Shown in pieces: positions 61,591 to 64,000 of a stretch of DNA of 64,000 nt. Position 1 is the first letter of the stretch; each line of letters begins with the position of its first letter. The stretch is from an uncultured Oceanisphaera sp. (GTDB lineage: Bacteria > Pseudomonadota > Gammaproteobacteria > Enterobacterales > Aeromonadaceae): the NCBI RefSeq assembly GCF_947495715.1, contig NZ_CANLZU010000007.1, forward strand, positions 1 through 64,000. Direction: 5' to 3'. The notes below the pieces were generated by a model. That model was not told where the DNA came from and did no database searches. It was given only the letters and a program-made list of their open reading frames with translations. Both the position numbers and the translations under genes were made by a program.

Positions 61591-64000
61591 ATGCAACTCA
61601 AGCCGAAGATAGCCCTGTGGTTGCTACCCCTGTTGCTGATACAGGCTGTGGTTCTGATCGGAACTTCCTATCAACTCTATCAGGACTATGTCAAAAACCA
61701 GATCAAGGTGCAGACCAAAGACTCCCTGCTGCAGGTAAAAAGCACGCTGCAGGCAAAACTGCAGATGATCGAAGCCGACAGCAAGGTACTGGCCAGCAAT
61801 GTGGTACTGAACCGTTACCTGATGACCGCAGAAAATACTCGCGCCCATATCATGTATAAGGTGCTGGCCGGGGAGTTCGAATCCTTCATGTCGGTCGACC
61901 CCGAATATCAGGAAATCAGCCTGCTGATGCCGAATAGCTATGAAGAGATAGCCCTGCTGACCGACGACGACCTGAACCAGACCGATGACGAACGGGATAC
62001 CGCCTATTTTCGGGCGATAAAGGCCTCGGGCGTCGACTACAAAGTTGGCATCATGATCGATCCCGATACCGGTCGCTGGATGCTGGTGGCGCTCAGAAAA
62101 CTGGTGCTGTTCGACCCGGTGGAAAAAACCCGTAACAGTCGAGGCGAGCTCAAGGGCTATCTGGTGATCAAGTCCAACCTCGACTTCCTGAACCCGATCG
62201 TCGACAACAGCAGCCTGTTCAGCGAAGGATTCAGCCTGCTTTATCATGACAACGGGACTCGGGTGCTGGAGCAGGGAGACACCCGGCTGTCGGCCGAAGG
62301 ACTGACGATACTGTCTGCACAGGAAAAAGCGACCGACGCCGAGCAGATAATCTATCAGGAAAGCCTGATGCTCGATGCCCAGCCCTATCTGGTGGGACAG
62401 GTGGCCCTGATGGACAACCTCTATTTTTCCATTGGCTGGCCAACCGCCAAGCTGCACCAGTTGCTGTGGGATCTCGGCTCCAGTGCCATCAAGCATACCG
62501 CTGTGGTCATGCTGTTCAGCATGCTACTGCTGTTCTGGCTGCTGAACCGAATGTTGATAAGCCCGATATTGAAACTTGACTGGGCAGCTCGTCAACTGGA
62601 ACAGGGAGATAACGACTGGCATTTTTACAGCCGCAGCAATGACGAGCTGACGGGCCTGGCCAACACAGTAAAAGACATGGGCCAGACTCTAATAAGACAA
62701 AAACGGGATCTGCACGAAATAGCCTACCTCGACAACCTGACCCGACTGCCGAACCGGCGCAGATTGCTGGAAGAACTGGATCTGCACTATGCCAACAGCA
62801 ATGGTGGCCCCCCGGCCATTGCACTGCTGTTTCTCGATCTGGACGAATTCAAGCATATCAACGACACCATGGGCCACGAAACCGGCGACGCCATGCTGCA
62901 GGCCGTGGCCCGGCGCCTGGAGCAGACTCTGCGCTGCGCCGATATCGTCAGACCGCTCGGCCCCGATGAAAAAACAGCCCATCCCCAATTGGCCCGTATG
63001 GGCGGAGACGAGTTCACCATACTGCTGCGTAACATACGGGATCGGACTGGCGCCGAAGCCGTGGCCCGGCGCATTCTTGATGCCCTCGACGCCCCGCTGG
63101 CAGTCGATGGACGAGAGCTGCGTATCGGGGCCAGCATCGGTATCGCGCTGGCCGCCGAGGTGGGAGAAAGCGTGAGTGAGTTGCTGATGAGTGCCGATCT
63201 GGCGATGTACGACGCCAAGCGCGAGGGCAAGAATACCTACCGCTTCTTCTGTCGCAGCTCGGCCATCACCTCGCTCAAGAACCTGGAAATCAAGGATGAT
63301 CTGCGCAGGGCGCTCAACCACAACGAACTGCAGCTGGCCTACCAGCCCCAGATCTGCGCCCGCAGCGGCCGTCTGGTGGGCTGCGAAGCCTTGTTGCGCT
63401 GGCATCATCCGGACAAGGGCTGGATACCGCCCGATGTGTTCATTCCCGTCGCCGAACAGTCCGGCCTGATCCTGCCGCTGGGCCGTTGGGTGATTCTGGA
63501 GGCCTGCCATCAGATAAAGGCCTGGCAGAACGCCGGAAATGCGGTGCCCCGGGTGTCGGTAAACGTTTCCTTTGTACAGCTACTCAGGGAAGACATGCAC
63601 ACTCTGCTGCATGATTGCCTGACGGGGTTGGATCTGGCTCCCGACTGCCTCGCGGTAGAGGTAACGGAGTCCAGCATCATGCAGGGAGAAGAAGCCATCT
63701 CCCAACTGAGAAAAATCCGCAAGTCCGGCATCCGGGTAGCGCTGGACGACTTCGGTACCGGTTATTCCTCCCTGAGTGCCCTGAAGGGGCTGCCGATAGA
63801 CGAGCTTAAGATAGACAAGAGCTTTGTTACCGACCTCAATCAGGGCACCGACGGCAAGGCGATCATGTCCGCCGTGATCGCCATGGCCCGGCAGTTGAAT
63901 CTGGAGGTGGTGGCCGAAGGGGTAGAAACCGACACCGAGCTGGCTTATCTGCGCCAGAAGGGAGCGGATATCATTCAGGGATATTATTTCAGCAAACCCC
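61591..64000 (+). CDS. GGDEF-EAL c-di-GMP signalling protein (partial, runs off the window)
   Basis: 803 codons in the window with no stop. MQLKPKIALWLLPLLLIQAVVLIGTSYQLY is a first membrane segment; a periplasmic sensor region (about 30-300, dCache-like) follows; the second membrane segment is near 305-325 (TAVVMLFSMLLLFWLLNRML), then a HAMP-like linker. The GGDEF domain (about 385-545) has an intact GGDEF at 471-475, and the EAL domain (from about 575) an intact EAL at 599-601. Both diguanylate cyclase and phosphodiesterase activities are possible. The start ATG has AAAGGAG upstream. The end lies beyond position 64000. Confidence 0.9.
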   Translation, partial: MQLKPKIALWLLPLLLIQAVVLIGTSYQLYQDYVKNQIKVQTKDSLLQVKSTLQAKLQMIEADSKVLASNVVLNRYLMTAENTRAHIMYKVLAGEFESFMSVDPEYQEISLLMPNSYEEIALLTDDDLNQTDDERDTAYFRAIKASGVDYKVGIMIDPDTGRWMLVALRKLVLFDPVEKTRNSRGELKGYLVIKSNLDFLNPIVDNSSLFSEGFSLLYHDNGTRVLEQGDTRLSAEGLTILSAQEKATDAEQIIYQESLMLDAQPYLVGQVALMDNLYFSIGWPTAKLHQLLWDLGSSAIKHTAVVMLFSMLLLFWLLNRMLISPILKLDWAARQLEQGDNDWHFYSRSNDELTGLANTVKDMGQTLIRQKRDLHEIAYLDNLTRLPNRRRLLEELDLHYANSNGGPPAIALLFLDLDEFKHINDTMGHETGDAMLQAVARRLEQTLRCADIVRPLGPDEKTAHPQLARMGGDEFTILLRNIRDRTGAEAVARRILDALDAPLAVDGRELRIGASIGIALAAEVGESVSELLMSADLAMYDAKREGKNTYRFFCRSSAITSLKNLEIKDDLRRALNHNELQLAYQPQICARSGRLVGCEALLRWHHPDKGWIPPDVFIPVAEQSGLILPLGRWVILEACHQIKAWQNAGNAVPRVSVNVSFVQLLREDMHTLLHDCLTGLDLAPDCLAVEVTESSIMQGEEAISQLRKIRKSGIRVALDDFGTGYSSLSALKGLPIDELKIDKSFVTDLNQGTDGKAIMSAVIAMARQLNLEVVAEGVETDTELAYLRQKGADIIQGYYFSKP

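Overview
The window is about 64 kb of chromosomal DNA from a marine gammaproteobacterium. Protein resemblance and gene order (yigZ-trkH-hemG ahead of an rRNA promoter and divergent from fadBA; gyrB-recF-dnaN-dnaA; rpmH-rnpA-yidD-yidC-mnmE) suggest Aeromonadales, in the Oceanimonas/Oceanisphaera/Zobellella group. The genus is an inference from memory of these families, not a database result.

Layout. (1) 1-14.5 kb is housekeeping: the start of an rRNA operon leaving the window to the left, hemG, trkH, yigZ, fadB and fadA (separated by a 266-bp MITE-like element), tusA, an OmpA-type lipoprotein, tag, glyQS, a small monooxygenase-fold protein, avtA, and ibpA with a sigma-32 promoter and a ROSE-type RNA thermometer. 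(2) 15-17.7 kb holds ilvD and a LysR regulator. (3) 17.8-31.2 kb is a DMSP (dimethylsulfoniopropionate) catabolic region. A left-going dddT-dddB-dddC operon faces dddD. Then come a second LysR regulator and a module of a 3-hydroxyacid dehydrogenase, an atypical BCCT carrier and an aldehyde dehydrogenase. Together these could import DMSP, cleave it to DMS and 3-hydroxypropionyl-CoA/3-hydroxypropionate, and oxidise the C3 product toward acetyl-CoA.

(4) 31.4-37.4 kb is gyrB, recF, dnaN, dnaA (all minus strand), followed by a GATC-dense stretch with DnaA-box-like sites that may be an origin or the dnaA control region. A second, nearly identical copy of the 266-bp element lies next to it. (5) 38-45 kb holds another atypical BCCT carrier overlapping a CocE/NonD-type hydrolase, a third LysR regulator and a polar amino acid ABC importer. 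(6) 45.3-49.3 kb is rpmH, rnpA, yidD, yidC, mnmE.

(7) 49.3-56.7 kb is a small defence/toxin island: DarT-DarG, a Fic AMPylase, a broken TOTE-family primase-helicase and HipB-HipA. It is bracketed by two copies (16/18 identical) of the 18-bp 3' end of mnmE, the site known to be used by SGI1-type integrative elements. No integrase is visible. (8) 56.8-64 kb contains a NemR-like regulator with two identical operators, yqhD and curA (aldehyde/enone detoxification), a small secreted protein, a VTT/DedA-like membrane protein, a relic of a polyamine-binding protein gene, and a GGDEF-EAL protein that runs off the right edge.

Small repeats are common: three copies of a terminal-inverted-repeat element (two of 266 bp, one of 71 bp), GTGAGGRGTGAG-type repeats directly after three stop codons, and several extragenic palindromes.
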